NCBI GenBank assembly: GCA_025362115.1
Contig: JANYIK010000166.1
Span: forward strand, 1-36,729
Length of the DNA: 36,729 nucleotides
Reading direction: 5' to 3'
DNA from: Methylophilaceae bacterium
Lineage (GTDB): Bacteria; Pseudomonadota; Gammaproteobacteria; Burkholderiales; Methylophilaceae
Numbering within the stretch: the first letter of the stretch is position 1; each line of letters begins with the position of its first letter. The notes beneath the pieces are model-generated. The model searched no databases. It worked only from the letters and a program-made list of their open reading frames with translations, and was not told the origin of the DNA. A program made the position numbers and the translations under genes. Below, piece by piece: positions 22,895 to 33,514 of this stretch.

Positions 22895-23608
22895 ATGATG
22901 GTGAAGTTTCGTCCTAGTCTATTCATGACTATCGCCATGTTGCTAACAGCCACGCTGTGCGTCAAAGCCGGGTTGTGGCAATACGGCAAGGCGCAAGCCA
23001 AACAGGCGTTGCAAGCGCAGCTCGAACTGAGTCTGAAGCAAGCCCCAGTGGCACTGCCGCAGAAGATTGTAGATATGGATCGCTGGCGTTATCGTCGCGT
23101 CAAGTTCGCTGGGTTTTACCAGCCGCGTTACCAAATTCTGCTGGATAACCAGGTGGAAAACACCATGGTTGGTTACCATGTGTTGACACCGATGCAAGTG
23201 GAAGGTGGTGCGGTAGTGTTGGTTAATCGGGGTTGGATTCAAGGTTCGACAGATAGGCGAGTGCCAGTGATAGATACGCCGTCTGGCAAGCAGGAGTTGG
23301 AAGGTGACATTGTGTTTCCCTCGGCAAAGTTTTTCACGCTGGAAGCGCCGCCTACTAAAAATGCAAGCTGGCAGCCAGTTTGGCAAAATCTGGATATGAT
23401 GCGCTATCTCAAAACCGTGCCGTTTGTCGTGCAGCCTTTTGTGGTGCGTTTGGATGCCCAAAGTGAGGCAGGAGGTTTTGTGCGAAACTGGCCGCCGCCC
23501 GGCAACAACATCGCCATGCACTTGGGCTATGCTTATCAATGGTTTGGCTTCGCGTTGACCTTGTTAGTGATTTATATCGTATTGAATATTAAGAAAGTGG
23601 AGTCTTGA
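22895..23608 (+). CDS. SURF1 family cytochrome oxidase biogenesis protein
   Basis: The 237-residue protein has one membrane helix at each end (about 8-26 and 207-230) and a periplasmic domain between them, the standard SURF1 topology. Family signatures are GLWQYGKAQAKQ (27-38), DRWRYRRVKFAGFY (62-75), the LLDNQ...GYHVLTPM segment, VNRGWI (110-115) and the terminal YAYQWFGFALTLL. SURF1 helps insert heme A into subunit I. Two ATGs in tandem (22895 and 22898) could start the protein. One base separates its stop from the next gene. Confidence 0.93.
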   Translation: MMVKFRPSLFMTIAMLLTATLCVKAGLWQYGKAQAKQALQAQLELSLKQAPVALPQKIVDMDRWRYRRVKFAGFYQPRYQILLDNQVENTMVGYHVLTPMQVEGGAVVLVNRGWIQGSTDRRVPVIDTPSGKQELEGDIVFPSAKFFTLEAPPTKNASWQPVWQNLDMMRYLKTVPFVVQPFVVRLDAQSEAGGFVRNWPPPGNNIAMHLGYAYQWFGFALTLLVIYIVLNIKKVES

Positions 23609-23609
23609 A

Positions 23610-24173
23610 ATGCAGTCTAGTTCTGGTAGAAAAACCTTACTCATTCTTGCGCTGGTGTTTTTAATGCCCTTCACCTTGGCAGCCACCTTGCATTTAGTGG
23701 GTTGGCGGGCAAATGTGCATAGTTATGGTGAGTTAGTACAGCCACCACAGAGCTTGCGATTCCGCGATTTACAGGATGTTCAAGGTAAGCCATTCAGTGC
23801 CAATCAATGGGCAAAGAAGTGGACCATAGTAATAGTGGCGAACGAGTGTGAAGCCAGTTGCCAAGAACAACTGCAAATACTGCAGAATCTGCGCATTTCC
23901 TTAAATAAAGACGCAAACCGTGTCCAGCAAGTTTTGCTGCTCACCGCCGAAAGTAAAATCCTTCCGCCGCAAAATGTCATCGTGCTGAAGGGTGCTGGAA
24001 TTGATGATTTTTCTAGACAGTTCAAAGTAGCAAACCAGCCCACACCGCAAGCGGGGCGCGTCTATCTGGTGGATCCATTGGGAAATTTGATGATGAGCTA
24101 TGCACCGAGTTTCGAACCTAAAGGCGTGCGCCATGACTTGGAGCGCCTGTTAAAAAATTCGTGGGCAGGTTGA
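23610..24173 (+). CDS. Sco-like thioredoxin-fold membrane protein lacking the copper histidine
   Basis: The protein has 187 residues with an N-terminal membrane anchor (about 8-30) and a periplasmic thioredoxin-like domain. The CEASC motif (Cys80, Cys84) has the CxxxC spacing of Sco proteins. In the region matching the Sco [10 protein letters not shown] segment it reads PQAGRVYLVD, so the conserved copper-binding histidine is missing. It is more likely a thiol-disulfide or chaperone factor than a complete Cu donor. It is tightly packed between SURF1 and ctaA (gaps of one and four bases), which supports a role in oxidase assembly. No established gene name is known to me. Confidence 0.75.
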   Translation: MQSSSGRKTLLILALVFLMPFTLAATLHLVGWRANVHSYGELVQPPQSLRFRDLQDVQGKPFSANQWAKKWTIVIVANECEASCQEQLQILQNLRISLNKDANRVQQVLLLTAESKILPPQNVIVLKGAGIDDFSRQFKVANQPTPQAGRVYLVDPLGNLMMSYAPSFEPKGVRHDLERLLKNSWAG

Positions 24174-24177
24174 GCAT

Positions 24178-25125
24178 ATGTTCAAAAAAATAGTATTGGT
24201 CGCCACTGTGCTGGCTTTATGTGTGGTGGTTTTGGGTGCCTATGTGCGCTTATCGGATGCTGGATTGGGCTGTCCGGACTGGCCAGGATGCTATGGTCAT
24301 ATTACGGTGCCGCACACCAGTGACGCTGTGACGGCTTTTCCTGACAAGCCATTGGAAACACACAAGGCGTGGAAAGAGATGGCACATCGCTATTTTGCGG
24401 GCACTTTGGGCTTGTTGATTTTGGCAGTTTTTGTCACGGCATGGCGCAATCGTCGCGTCGCCTCTCCCGCATTGCCAAGCGCCTTGCTGATATTGGTGAT
24501 ATTCCAAGCGGCGCTGGGTATGTGGACGGTAACTTTGCTGTTGAAGCCGGTGATTGTGAGTTTACATTTGATCGGAGGCATGACCACGTTGGGCTTGTTG
24601 ACCTGGCTCGCCAGCCGTCGTTTGGCAACGGTTTCGCATCCCGCCATACGGCCTTGGGCGCTGTTGGCGCTGCTGGTGTTGGCCTGTCAAATAATATTAG
24701 GTGGTTGGACTAGTACCAATTATGCCGCGCTGGCTTGCCCTGATTTTCCCGCATGCCAAGGCATGTTGTTGCCGCCTACCGATTTTGCCAACGCCTTTCA
24801 TCTGGTGCGTGAATTGGGAGTGAATGCTGACGGTAGTCAGCTGTCGCTGGCCTCGCTCACCGCCATTCACCTTATGCACAGGCTGGGTGCGCTGATCACC
24901 TTCCTTTATCTGGGGTGGTTTGGCAGCAAATTGCTGAAAATTCCCGGCTTGAGTTTTTTGGGCAAAGTGCTGTTGACCGCGCTATTGGCGCAAGTTGCCT
25001 TGGGCATCAGCAATGTGGTGTTTAGCCTGCCATTAGCTGTGGCGGTGGGGCATAATGCGGGTGCCGCAATACTATTGATGGTGCTGGTAGTGATAAACTC
25101 AAATTTGACTCCCAAAGATAAATAA
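24178..25125 (+). CDS. ctaA: Heme A synthase (Cox15/CtaA)
   Basis: CtaA oxidises the C8 methyl group of heme O to give heme A. The 315-residue protein has about eight membrane helices in two four-helix halves. The extracytoplasmic cysteine pair Cys32 and Cys38 lies in [11 protein letters not shown], and a second pair in [10 protein letters not shown] matches the duplicated fold. Heme-ligand histidines are in [23 protein letters not shown] and VGHNAG. It is followed two bases later by ctaB, which makes its substrate. Confidence 0.96.
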   Translation: MFKKIVLVATVLALCVVVLGAYVRLSDAGLGCPDWPGCYGHITVPHTSDAVTAFPDKPLETHKAWKEMAHRYFAGTLGLLILAVFVTAWRNRRVASPALPSALLILVIFQAALGMWTVTLLLKPVIVSLHLIGGMTTLGLLTWLASRRLATVSHPAIRPWALLALLVLACQIILGGWTSTNYAALACPDFPACQGMLLPPTDFANAFHLVRELGVNADGSQLSLASLTAIHLMHRLGALITFLYLGWFGSKLLKIPGLSFLGKVLLTALLAQVALGISNVVFSLPLAVAVGHNAGAAILLMVLVVINSNLTPKDK

Positions 25126-25127
25126 GC

Positions 25128-26036
25128 ATGACAACGGCAAGCAAAATGATGAACCACATAAGTTTTGGAGATAGTTGCCGAAACTTTTTGACCATGTGTA
25201 AGCCGCGCGTGACCGGCTTGATCGTATTTACCGCGATTATTGGTATGTTTCTCGCCACGCCTGGCATGGTGCCACTGAATATCCTATTGGCGGCAAGTAT
25301 AGGTATAGGTTTGGCTTCGGGGGCAGCAGCAGCATTTAATTGCCTGATAGAGCAAAAAATTGATGCACGGATGGCGCGCACTCGTGCACGACCATTGCCT
25401 ACAGGGCAAGTGACTTCCAGTCAGACCTTTATTTTTGCTAGTGTAGTTGGTTCTAGTGGCTTGGGCATCCTGTACTTTTTAGTCAATCCGCTGACTATGT
25501 GGCTCACTTTCGCGACCTTTCTAGGTTACGCGGTCATCTATACTGTTTTTCTCAAGCCTGCCACCCCTATGAATATTGTCATCGGAGGTTTCTCTGGAGC
25601 TATGCCTCCGGCATTAGGATGGGCGGCGGTGACTGGGACAGTTTCGCCAGAAGCGTGGATTTTGGTGCTAATCATCTTTGCCTGGACCCCACCACATTTC
25701 TGGGCGCTCGCACTCTATCGTCGTGAAGAGTATGCGGCTTCTGGTTTGCCTATGTTGCCAGTGACGCACGGCGAGGAATACACGCGCTTGCAGATTCTGC
25801 TCTACACCATCATCTTGGTCGCAGTGACTTTGATGCCTTTAGCGCTGGGTATGAGTGGTTGGGTTTTTGTGCTGGGTTCTGCGGTACTTAATACCATGTT
25901 CATGCGTTATGCCATTGCTATATATAGGGTGTATAGCGACGAACTCGCCAAGCGCACTTTCCGCTTTTCTATCTGGTACTTGATGTGGATGTTCGCTGTA
26001 TTGCTAGTAGATCACTATTTCTTCTACCCTATTTAA
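25128..26036 (+). CDS. ctaB: Protoheme IX farnesyltransferase (heme O synthase)
   Basis: CtaB attaches a farnesyl chain to heme B to give heme O. The 302-residue UbiA-family membrane protein carries the aspartate-rich motif [21 protein letters not shown] in two parts (from about residue 66), the conserved [17 protein letters not shown] stretch, GWAAVTG, and [19 protein letters not shown], where the second polar motif lies. About nine membrane helices are expected. The gene is spaced two bases from both ctaA and the SCO gene, so the three are one transcription unit. Confidence 0.97.
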   Translation: MTTASKMMNHISFGDSCRNFLTMCKPRVTGLIVFTAIIGMFLATPGMVPLNILLAASIGIGLASGAAAAFNCLIEQKIDARMARTRARPLPTGQVTSSQTFIFASVVGSSGLGILYFLVNPLTMWLTFATFLGYAVIYTVFLKPATPMNIVIGGFSGAMPPALGWAAVTGTVSPEAWILVLIIFAWTPPHFWALALYRREEYAASGLPMLPVTHGEEYTRLQILLYTIILVAVTLMPLALGMSGWVFVLGSAVLNTMFMRYAIAIYRVYSDELAKRTFRFSIWYLMWMFAVLLVDHYFFYPI

Positions 26037-26038
26037 TC

Positions 26039-26623
26039 ATGCGCCGCATTTTGTGTTTGCTATTGTTGATGAGTTTGGCTGGATGCTCTAAGAGCCCATC
26101 TGCTGGTACTCCCCAATTTGTTGGTTCGGACATGACAGATGTCACTCTGACTAGCGATTTCGTGTTGCCGGACCACAACGGCACGCCTCGTAAATTGACG
26201 GATTTTCATGGCAAGGTTGTGGCTTTATTTTTTGGCTATACCCATTGCCCGGACGTGTGTCCCACTACCATGACTGATCTGGCTGGCGCACTCAAGCTCA
26301 TGGGAGAGAAAGCCAAAGACGTACAGGTATTGTTTATCTCGCTAGACCCGGAACGCGATAGCGCTGAGGTGCTGAAGAAGTTCGTACCCTCGTTTAATCC
26401 TACTTTTTTAGGCTTGCGCGGCGATCAAGCGCAAACCGTCAAAGTCACGCAAGACTTCAAAGTGTATTTCGCCAAACAGGAATCCAACTCCAAAGCGGGC
26501 TACACCATAGACCATAGTGCGGGCGTGTATGTGTTCGATAAAACCGGCACGCTGCGCGTGATCATGAAGGCTGGCCAAAGCCAAAAAGACATCGCCCACG
26601 ATTTAGGTTGCTGCTTTAATTGA
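26039..26623 (+). CDS. SCO1/SenC family copper chaperone lipoprotein
   Basis: The ATG at 26039, two bases after the ctaB stop, gives 194 residues with a lipoprotein signal (LAGC, Cys16); the frame extends upstream into ctaB but that would bury the signal. The thioredoxin-fold domain has the copper motif CPDVC (Cys70, Cys74) and the partner His159 in TIDHSAG, so it can bind copper. SCO proteins load or reduce the CuA site of subunit II. The C-terminus ends in CCFN, an extra cysteine pair. The gene closes the assembly operon. Confidence 0.95.
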   Translation: MRRILCLLLLMSLAGCSKSPSAGTPQFVGSDMTDVTLTSDFVLPDHNGTPRKLTDFHGKVVALFFGYTHCPDVCPTTMTDLAGALKLMGEKAKDVQVLFISLDPERDSAEVLKKFVPSFNPTFLGLRGDQAQTVKVTQDFKVYFAKQESNSKAGYTIDHSAGVYVFDKTGTLRVIMKAGQSQKDIAHDLGCCFN

Positions 26624-26624
26624 A

Positions 26625-26726
26625 CTCCCTCCCTCTCGCAGGGGGAGGGTTGGGGTGGGGGTTGCACGTGGAAATTTTGAACCATCTAACCCCCATCCTA
26701 CCCTTCCCCCTGAAAAGGGGAAGGAA
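26625..26726. repeat. G/C-run inverted repeat between SCO and trhO genes
   Basis: The left hairpin uses CTCCCTCCC and GGGGGAGGG (26625-26649). The right hairpin uses CCTTCCCC and GGGGAAGG (about 26702-26724). Between them, GGTTGGGGTGGGGGTT (26648-26663) is nearly complementary to AACCCCCATCCTACCC (26688-26703). The right half (26688-26726) has a near-identical copy in the opposite orientation at 28298-28336. It is probably a dispersed repeat and may also act as a terminator. Confidence 0.75.
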
Positions 26727-26744
26727 TCTGCCGGTAATCATCAG

Positions 26745-27677
26745 ATGAGTAAATATTTAACTGCTGCGTTGTATAAATTCGTCACTTTGCCTGACTTTAC
26801 CGAGTTGAAAGCGCCTCTACTGGCTTGCTGTGAGGCGCATCAAGTCAAAGGGACTATCTTGTTGGCAGAAGAGGGTATCAACGGTACCATTTCCGGCCTG
26901 TCAGCTAATATCAATGCGGTGCTCACCTATTTACGTAGTGACACACGTTTAAGCGATTTGGTGCACAAAGAATCCTATGCCGATAAGCAACCTTTCTACC
27001 GCATGAAGGTGCGTTTGAAGAAGGAAATCGTGACTATGGGTGTACCCCATGTGAAGCCCAGTGAAATGGCGGGCCAGTATGTTAAACCAGAAGACTGGAA
27101 CGCGCTCATCAGTGACCCGGATGTAATTCTGGTGGATACACGCAACGACTACGAAGTGGCGATAGGCACGTTTCAGGGTGCAATTAACCCCAAAACCAAC
27201 AATTTTCGTGAATTGCCAAAGTGGGTGAAAAACACTCCGGAATTACGCGCAAAACCTAAGGTCGCCATGTTCTGCACCGGCGGCATCAGGTGCGAAAAAT
27301 CTACTGCTTATCTGCGTAGCCAAGGGTTTGAAGAGGTGTACCACTTACAAGGTGGGATTCTGAAATACCTAGAAACCGTACCCAAGGACGAGTCTTTATG
27401 GAAAGGTGAATGTTTTGTGTTTGATGAGCGCGTTTCGGTAGATCACGATCTCAAACCCGGCCAATTCCAGATGTGCCGCGCTTGTCGGCATCCGCTGGGG
27501 CATGATGATCTAGCCTCGGAACATTACGAGTTGGGCGTGAGTTGTCCGCATTGCTACGATAGAAAAACAGAAGAACGCAAGCAGGCTTACGCAGAACGTC
27601 AGCGGCAGGTGGAGCTGGCTGAAAAACGCCAGCAGGCGCATATCGGCGCGAAGTTCACGCCTAAAAACTCGGGTTAA
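26745..27677 (+). CDS. trhO: tRNA uridine-34 hydroxylase (YceA/TrhO, rhodanese domain)
   Basis: TrhO hydroxylates U34 in some tRNA anticodons, the first step to 5-carboxymethoxyuridine-type modification. The ATG at 26745 is preferred to an upstream in-frame start at 26655, which would include the repeat element. The 310-residue protein has an N-terminal domain with [12 protein letters not shown] (36-47), a rhodanese domain with the active-site loop [12 protein letters not shown], and a C-terminal zinc-like CRACRHPLG...CPHCYD region. These match the family well. It is convergent with slmA, with one base between the stops. Confidence 0.94.
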   Translation: MSKYLTAALYKFVTLPDFTELKAPLLACCEAHQVKGTILLAEEGINGTISGLSANINAVLTYLRSDTRLSDLVHKESYADKQPFYRMKVRLKKEIVTMGVPHVKPSEMAGQYVKPEDWNALISDPDVILVDTRNDYEVAIGTFQGAINPKTNNFRELPKWVKNTPELRAKPKVAMFCTGGIRCEKSTAYLRSQGFEEVYHLQGGILKYLETVPKDESLWKGECFVFDERVSVDHDLKPGQFQMCRACRHPLGHDDLASEHYELGVSCPHCYDRKTEERKQAYAERQRQVELAEKRQQAHIGAKFTPKNSG

Positions 27678-27678
27678 A

Positions 27679-28257
27679 TTACTCTTCCAGCCCGTAAAGC
27701 AGTGTCAATTGCGGCTGCACATACTCCATAGGTTTACGCTTGAAGCCGCTCTTGGCGAACTGATGCCAACGCCCCGCCACGTAGCACAGCAATAAGTTGG
27801 CTTGGGCTTCGGGGTCTAGCTTACGCTTGCTTTGTGTCTCGGCGATGCGTAAGGACTGTTTTAGCGTAGATTCCACACGGTCAAATAGCTGGTTGATGCG
27901 TAGTTGCAGTTTGGCATCTTCATTCACTAGCGCATCGCCAATCAGCACACGTGTCATGCCTGGGTTCTTCTCCGCGAACAACAGCAGAATGGTGATGATA
28001 CGGCGCACTTGCTTGAGGCCATCTGTTTCCTCAGTGGTGATTTTGTTGATTAGTGTAAACAGTGATTGCTCGATAAACTCAATCAAGCCTTCAAACATCT
28101 GCGCTTTGCCGGAAAAGTGCCGGTAGAGCGCTGCCTCGCTCACGTCCAGTTTGGCGGCAAGCCTAGCGGTAGTGATTTTCTCATGCTTGGGCATCTCCAG
28201 CATCTTTGCCAAGGTTTGCAGGATTTGTTGCTTACGTTCACCAGGTTTTGTAGCCAT
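27679..28257 (-). CDS. slmA: Nucleoid occlusion factor SlmA (TetR family)
   Basis: The 192-residue protein has an N-terminal TetR-type helix-turn-helix (about 10-55, TTARLAAKLDVSEAALYRHFSGK) and an all-helical ligand/dimer domain. The wording of the C-terminal domain (FAEKNPGMTRVLIGDALVNED, CYVAGRWHQFAKSGFKRKP) is characteristic of SlmA. SlmA binds chromosomal sites and blocks FtsZ assembly over the nucleoid. It lies downstream of argB on the same strand, separated by a short G/C-run repeat. Confidence 0.93.
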   Translation of the reverse strand: MATKPGERKQQILQTLAKMLEMPKHEKITTARLAAKLDVSEAALYRHFSGKAQMFEGLIEFIEQSLFTLINKITTEETDGLKQVRRIITILLLFAEKNPGMTRVLIGDALVNEDAKLQLRINQLFDRVESTLKQSLRIAETQSKRKLDPEAQANLLLCYVAGRWHQFAKSGFKRKPMEYVQPQLTLLYGLEE

Positions 28258-28297
28258 GATTTCAGTCCTTATTTAAGTTGCTACAAGTTCAAGTTCG

Positions 28298-28336
28298 TTC
28301 CTTCCCCTTTTTAGGGGGAAGGACAGGATGGGGGGT
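28298..28336. repeat. Second copy of the G/C-run repeat, between argB and slmA
   Basis: CCTTCCCC and GGGGGAAGG form a hairpin here, followed by AGGATGGGGGGT. The 39 bases are almost the reverse complement of 26688-26726, with only a few differences. The copies thus flank trhO and slmA in inverted orientation. The hairpin directly follows the argB stop and may end its transcript. Confidence 0.75.
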
Positions 28337-29257
<921 letters not shown>

Positions 29258-29369
29258 TTACTCGAATGTGTGGTTCTGGTGTCATGTGCATCAAGAGATT
29301 GCATGCGAAACTGGGGCAATATAGAGTGGGCTTTGTTAAGATGGAGTCGTCGCGTATCAAGGAGCCGCT

Positions 29370-31034
29370 ATGCTGAGTGATATAGAGATTTCGCAACAAA
29401 CGCCCATCAAGAAAATAACTGAGGTTGCCAAAACACTTAGACTCAATGTTGATAGCTTAATCCCTTATGGGCATTACAAAGCCAAGATTGATTTAGCCGC
29501 TCTTGATCTGGCAATTAAGCCGGACGGCAAGCTGATACTGGTTACAGCTATTTCGCCGACCCCACCCGGAGAAGGCAAGACGACCACTAGCGTGGGGCTG
29601 GGCGATGCCTTGAATCACATCGGCAAGCAAGCTGCCATCTGCCTGCGTGAACCTTCGATGGGTCCGGTGTTCGGCATGAAGGGTGGCGCTACGGGTGGCG
29701 GCTATGCGCAAATTGTGCCGATGGAAGACATCAATCTGCACTTCACTGGCGATTTCTCTGCCATCGCGCTTGCACACAACCTGCTGTCAGCGTTAATAGA
29801 CAACCATATCCACCAAGGCAACGCATTGGGGATAGACCCGCGCCAGATCACCTGGAAGCGTGTAATGGATATGAACGACCGTGCGCTGCGACAAATTGTG
29901 GTGGGACTGGGCGGCAAGGTGAATGGACAAACGCGCGAAGATGGATTTGATATCGTAGTGGCTTCTGAAGTGATGGCAATCTTTTGTCTGGCAGAATCGC
30001 TCAAAGACTTGAAACAACGCCTAGGCAATATCGTGATTGGATATGGTTTTGACGGGCACGCCATTCATGCGCGAGAACTCAAGGCTCATGGGGCTATGGC
30101 GGTGCTGTTGAAAGATGCCATCAAACCGAATCTGGTGCAAAGTCTGGAAGGCACGCCAGCCTTGATTCACGGTGGGCCATTTGCCAATATCGCGCATGGA
30201 TGCAATTCTGTTATTGCCACCAAACTGGCGCTCAAGCTTGCGGATTATGTGGTCACCGAAGCGGGTTTTGGCGCGGATTTGGGGGCGGAAAAATTCATAG
30301 ACATCAAATGCCGTAAGTCTGGCCTGCAGCCTTCTGCCTGTGTCATCGTGGCGACCATACGTGCACTCAAGTACCACGGCGGGGTGGAGGTGAAAGATTT
30401 GAATGTTGAAGATGTCTCGGCGTTGAAATCCGGTCTGGTGAATCTGCAAAAGCATGTACAAAATGTCACCCAGCACTACGGTTTGCCTTGCGTGGTGGCG
30501 ATTAACCGGTTTACTTCGGATAGCCACGCGGAGATCGCGCTGGTCGAACAAAGCATGGCGGCACTGGGAGTAAAAGTAGTGCTGGCTGAACATTGGGCAA
30601 AAGGCGGAGTGGGTGCGGAAGCCTTAGCGCATGAAGTGGTGCGGTTGGCGGATGCCAAGCCTACGATGAAATTCGTATATGAGGATGGCGACGCTTTGTG
30701 GGAAAAGATGCGGAAAATCGCCATCAATATCTATGGTGCCGCCGACATCGCTGCCTCACGTCGTATCCGTGCACTGATTGATGAGTTGCAAAAGGATTAC
30801 GGCCATTATCCTATCTGCGTGGCCAAGACGCAGTCATCGTTTTCAACCGATGCTACCCTCAAAGGCGCACCTACAGGCCACACTGTAACGATACGAGAAG
30901 TGCGTTTGTGTGCTGGAGCCGAGTTTATCGTGATGTTGTGCGACGACATCATGACTATGCCTGGCTTACCCAAAGAGCCTTGTGCCACGCACATAGATAT
31001 TAGTGATGATGGCATCGTGTCGGGTTTGTATTAG
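29370..31034 (+). CDS. fhs: Formate-tetrahydrofolate ligase
   Basis: Fhs joins formate to tetrahydrofolate using ATP, giving 10-formyl-THF for purine and C1 metabolism. The 554-residue length is standard. The ATP loop is TPPGEGKTT (64-72), and [18 protein letters not shown] (94-111) is the family signature. [20 protein letters not shown] and the [16 protein letters not shown] segment also match. AAGGAG lies five bases before the ATG. The stop is three bases from glcD, so fhs and the glycolate oxidase genes are probably co-transcribed, which is an unusual pairing. Confidence 0.97.
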   Translation: MLSDIEISQQTPIKKITEVAKTLRLNVDSLIPYGHYKAKIDLAALDLAIKPDGKLILVTAISPTPPGEGKTTTSVGLGDALNHIGKQAAICLREPSMGPVFGMKGGATGGGYAQIVPMEDINLHFTGDFSAIALAHNLLSALIDNHIHQGNALGIDPRQITWKRVMDMNDRALRQIVVGLGGKVNGQTREDGFDIVVASEVMAIFCLAESLKDLKQRLGNIVIGYGFDGHAIHARELKAHGAMAVLLKDAIKPNLVQSLEGTPALIHGGPFANIAHGCNSVIATKLALKLADYVVTEAGFGADLGAEKFIDIKCRKSGLQPSACVIVATIRALKYHGGVEVKDLNVEDVSALKSGLVNLQKHVQNVTQHYGLPCVVAINRFTSDSHAEIALVEQSMAALGVKVVLAEHWAKGGVGAEALAHEVVRLADAKPTMKFVYEDGDALWEKMRKIAINIYGAADIAASRRIRALIDELQKDYGHYPICVAKTQSSFSTDATLKGAPTGHTVTIREVRLCAGAEFIVMLCDDIMTMPGLPKEPCATHIDISDDGIVSGLY

Positions 31035-31037
31035 CGC

Positions 31038-32492
31038 ATGTTGCCATCTGTTTTATTGACAGGGTTGCGCCGCTTCTTGCCCAAGGCCAGCTTGTTGACC
31101 AAGCCTGAGCAACTTGTTCCTTACGAGTGCGATGCGCTTTCGGCATATCGGCAAATGCCGGCTGCGGTAGCGCTGCCGGAAGACGAAATCCAAATAGCCA
31201 AAATCTTGCGACTTTGTCATCAATGTAATGTGCCAGTGGTAGCGCGCGGCCATGGTACTGGATTGTCGGGTGGTGCATTGCCGCTCAAGAATGCCTTACT
31301 GCTCTCATTGGCAAAGCTAAATAAGATTATTCATATTGACCCGCTCTCACGCATTGCCAAGGTTCAGCCCGGTGTGCGTAACCTCGCTATTTCTCAAGCC
31401 GCTGCACCTCATGGTTTGTACTACGCGCCTGATCCTTCTTCGCAAATCGCGTGCAGCATAGGCGGAAATGTGGCTGAAAACTCCGGCGGCATCCATTGTC
31501 TGAAATATGGCCTCACTGTGCATAATGTGCTCGAAGTGCGTGTGGTGACGATGGATGGCGAACTGCTCACGTTGGGGAGCCAAGCGCTGGATAGCCCGGG
31601 CTACGACCTGTTAGCGCTTATCAATGGCTCTGAGGGCATGTTGGGCGTGATTACCGAAATTACCGTCAAGTTGTTGGCCAAGCCAGAGCGTGCGCAAGTC
31701 ATGTTGGCAGCGTTTGATAGTGTGGAAAAAGCCGGCCACGCGGTGGGCGAAATCATTGCTGCCGGCATCATACCTGCGGGGCTGGAGATGATGGACAAGT
31801 TGGCGATACGGGCGGCAGAAGCCTATGTTCATGCTGGTTACCCTGATAATGCCGAAGCTTTGTTGCTAATAGAGATTGACGGAGTAAATGAAGAGGTATC
31901 GGATGGTATCCATGTGGTGCATGATGTGGTGCAGCGCTGCGGTGCAATAGAGATACGCACCGCCACGGATGATGCGGAACGCGCTACTCTGTGGGCAGGT
32001 CGCAAGGCTGCTTTTCCTGCAGTGGGTCGCATCTCGCCCGATTACTACTGTATGGATGGCACCATCCCGCGCAGCAAGCTCCCTGAAGTTCTGCGGCGTA
32101 TAGCGGAGCTTTCCAAGGAATACGGCCTACCTGTGGCTAATGTGTTCCACGCCGGCGATGGTAATCTGCACCCGCTGATTCTGTACGATGCTAACAAGGC
32201 GGGTGAGTTGACCAAAACCGAAGAGATGGGGGGCAAAATTTTAGAGCTATGCATCGCTGTGGGGGGCACGATTACAGGCGAACACGGCGTAGGAATAGAG
32301 AAAATCAACCAGATGTGCAGTCAGTTTGCCACGCCAGAGTTAGAGATTTTTCATGCATTGAAAGCCGCGTTTGACCCCTTGGGCTTGCTCAATCCCGGCA
32401 AGGCCGTGCCTAGCCTCTATCGCTGCGCCGAGCTGGGAGCGATGCATGTGCATCATGGGCAATTGCCGCACCCTGAGTTACCGAGATTTTGA
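31038..32492 (+). CDS. glcD: Glycolate oxidase subunit GlcD (FAD-linked)
   Basis: GlcD oxidises glycolate to glyoxylate with FAD, together with GlcE and GlcF. The 484-residue protein has a PCMH-type FAD domain with RGHGTGLSGGA (70-80) and PDPSSQIACSIGGNVAENSGG in two parts (131-151). Its C-terminal oxidase domain has NVFHAGDGNLHPLILY, GEHGVGIEK and the LLNPGKAVP ending. It could also act on D-lactate, but the GlcE and GlcF neighbours favour glycolate. The stop overlaps the glcE start by one base (TGATG). Confidence 0.93.
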   Translation: MLPSVLLTGLRRFLPKASLLTKPEQLVPYECDALSAYRQMPAAVALPEDEIQIAKILRLCHQCNVPVVARGHGTGLSGGALPLKNALLLSLAKLNKIIHIDPLSRIAKVQPGVRNLAISQAAAPHGLYYAPDPSSQIACSIGGNVAENSGGIHCLKYGLTVHNVLEVRVVTMDGELLTLGSQALDSPGYDLLALINGSEGMLGVITEITVKLLAKPERAQVMLAAFDSVEKAGHAVGEIIAAGIIPAGLEMMDKLAIRAAEAYVHAGYPDNAEALLLIEIDGVNEEVSDGIHVVHDVVQRCGAIEIRTATDDAERATLWAGRKAAFPAVGRISPDYYCMDGTIPRSKLPEVLRRIAELSKEYGLPVANVFHAGDGNLHPLILYDANKAGELTKTEEMGGKILELCIAVGGTITGEHGVGIEKINQMCSQFATPELEIFHALKAAFDPLGLLNPGKAVPSLYRCAELGAMHVHHGQLPHPELPRF

Positions 32493-33508
32493 TGGATATT
32501 GCTGTTCGAATTCAACAAGCTATCGCCGAAAAAAAAACGCTGACCATACGCGGCAGCGGTAGCAAAGCGTTTTACGGCAATGCTCCCACAGGTGAATTGC
32601 TTTCCACTCAAGGGTTGACAGGGATTGTGGCCTACGACCCGCGCGAACTTACCATAACTGCGCGGGCTGGTACTACGCTCAAAGAAATTGAAGCGGCACT
32701 TGGGAAAAATAAGCAAATGCTGCCGTTTGAACCACCGTATTTTGGCGATGGTGCAACTTTAGGGGGCAGTATTGCGACTGGCCTTTCCGGCCCGCGGCGA
32801 CCTTACGCCGGGGCGGTGCGTGATGCAGTATTGGGGGTAGAGTTGATTGATGGGCGTGGTCAGCATTTGCGTTTTGGTGGGAGGGTGATTAAAAATGTGG
32901 CAGGTTATGACGTGTCGCGTTTGGTGGTGGGGTCACTGGGGAGCTTGGGCGTGTTGACTGAGGTCACGATTAAACTATTGCCACAGCCCTCCTGTGAGCG
33001 CACGCTTTCGCTGGAGATGAATGAAATAAAGGCCATTGAAATCATGAATCAATGGGCGGCTAGACCGTTGCCGTTGTCTGCAAGTGCATGGATAGCTGGG
33101 CGTTTGGTCGTAAGACTTTCCGGTGCCGAGAGCGCGGTCAATGCAGCAGTGGGAAAATTAGGGGGAGAAGATATTGCCGATGGCGCAGTTTTTTGGGCTG
33201 CGCTGAAAGAGCAAACCTTGCCGATATTTGAAACATCGTCTTTGTGGCGACTCAGTGTGCCCTCCACCACGCCGCCGATAGCGGGAACACGATGTGTCGA
33301 ATGGGGCGGTGCGGTGCGGTGGGTGGTGGATAGCAGCGATGCGCCGCGACATCAGGCATTAGCGGCGGGGGGGCATGCCACTCTGTTCCGTGGAATCGGC
33401 TACCCGGCTTTTGCGCCGCTGTCAGCGCCGATGGCAGATCTGCACCAACGCATCCGCCAGATTTTTGACCCGCATGGCGTGTTCGACGCGGGAAGACTGT
33501 ACGCTTAA
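32492..33508 (+). CDS. glcE: Glycolate oxidase subunit GlcE (FAD-binding)
   Basis: The ATG at 32492 overlaps the glcD stop; a TTG one codon earlier is less likely. The 338-residue protein is shorter than GlcD and carries one FAD-binding domain: LTIRGSGSKAFYG (17-29), GDGATLGGSIATGLSGPRR (85-103) and RVIKNVAGYDVSRLVVGSLG (131-150). Its C-terminal oxidase half is reduced, as expected for GlcE. It forms the catalytic complex with GlcD and passes electrons to the iron-sulfur subunit GlcF, whose gene starts six bases after its stop. Confidence 0.94.
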   Translation: MDIAVRIQQAIAEKKTLTIRGSGSKAFYGNAPTGELLSTQGLTGIVAYDPRELTITARAGTTLKEIEAALGKNKQMLPFEPPYFGDGATLGGSIATGLSGPRRPYAGAVRDAVLGVELIDGRGQHLRFGGRVIKNVAGYDVSRLVVGSLGSLGVLTEVTIKLLPQPSCERTLSLEMNEIKAIEIMNQWAARPLPLSASAWIAGRLVVRLSGAESAVNAAVGKLGGEDIADGAVFWAALKEQTLPIFETSSLWRLSVPSTTPPIAGTRCVEWGGAVRWVVDSSDAPRHQALAAGGHATLFRGIGYPAFAPLSAPMADLHQRIRQIFDPHGVFDAGRLYA

Positions 33509-33514
33509 GCCAAC

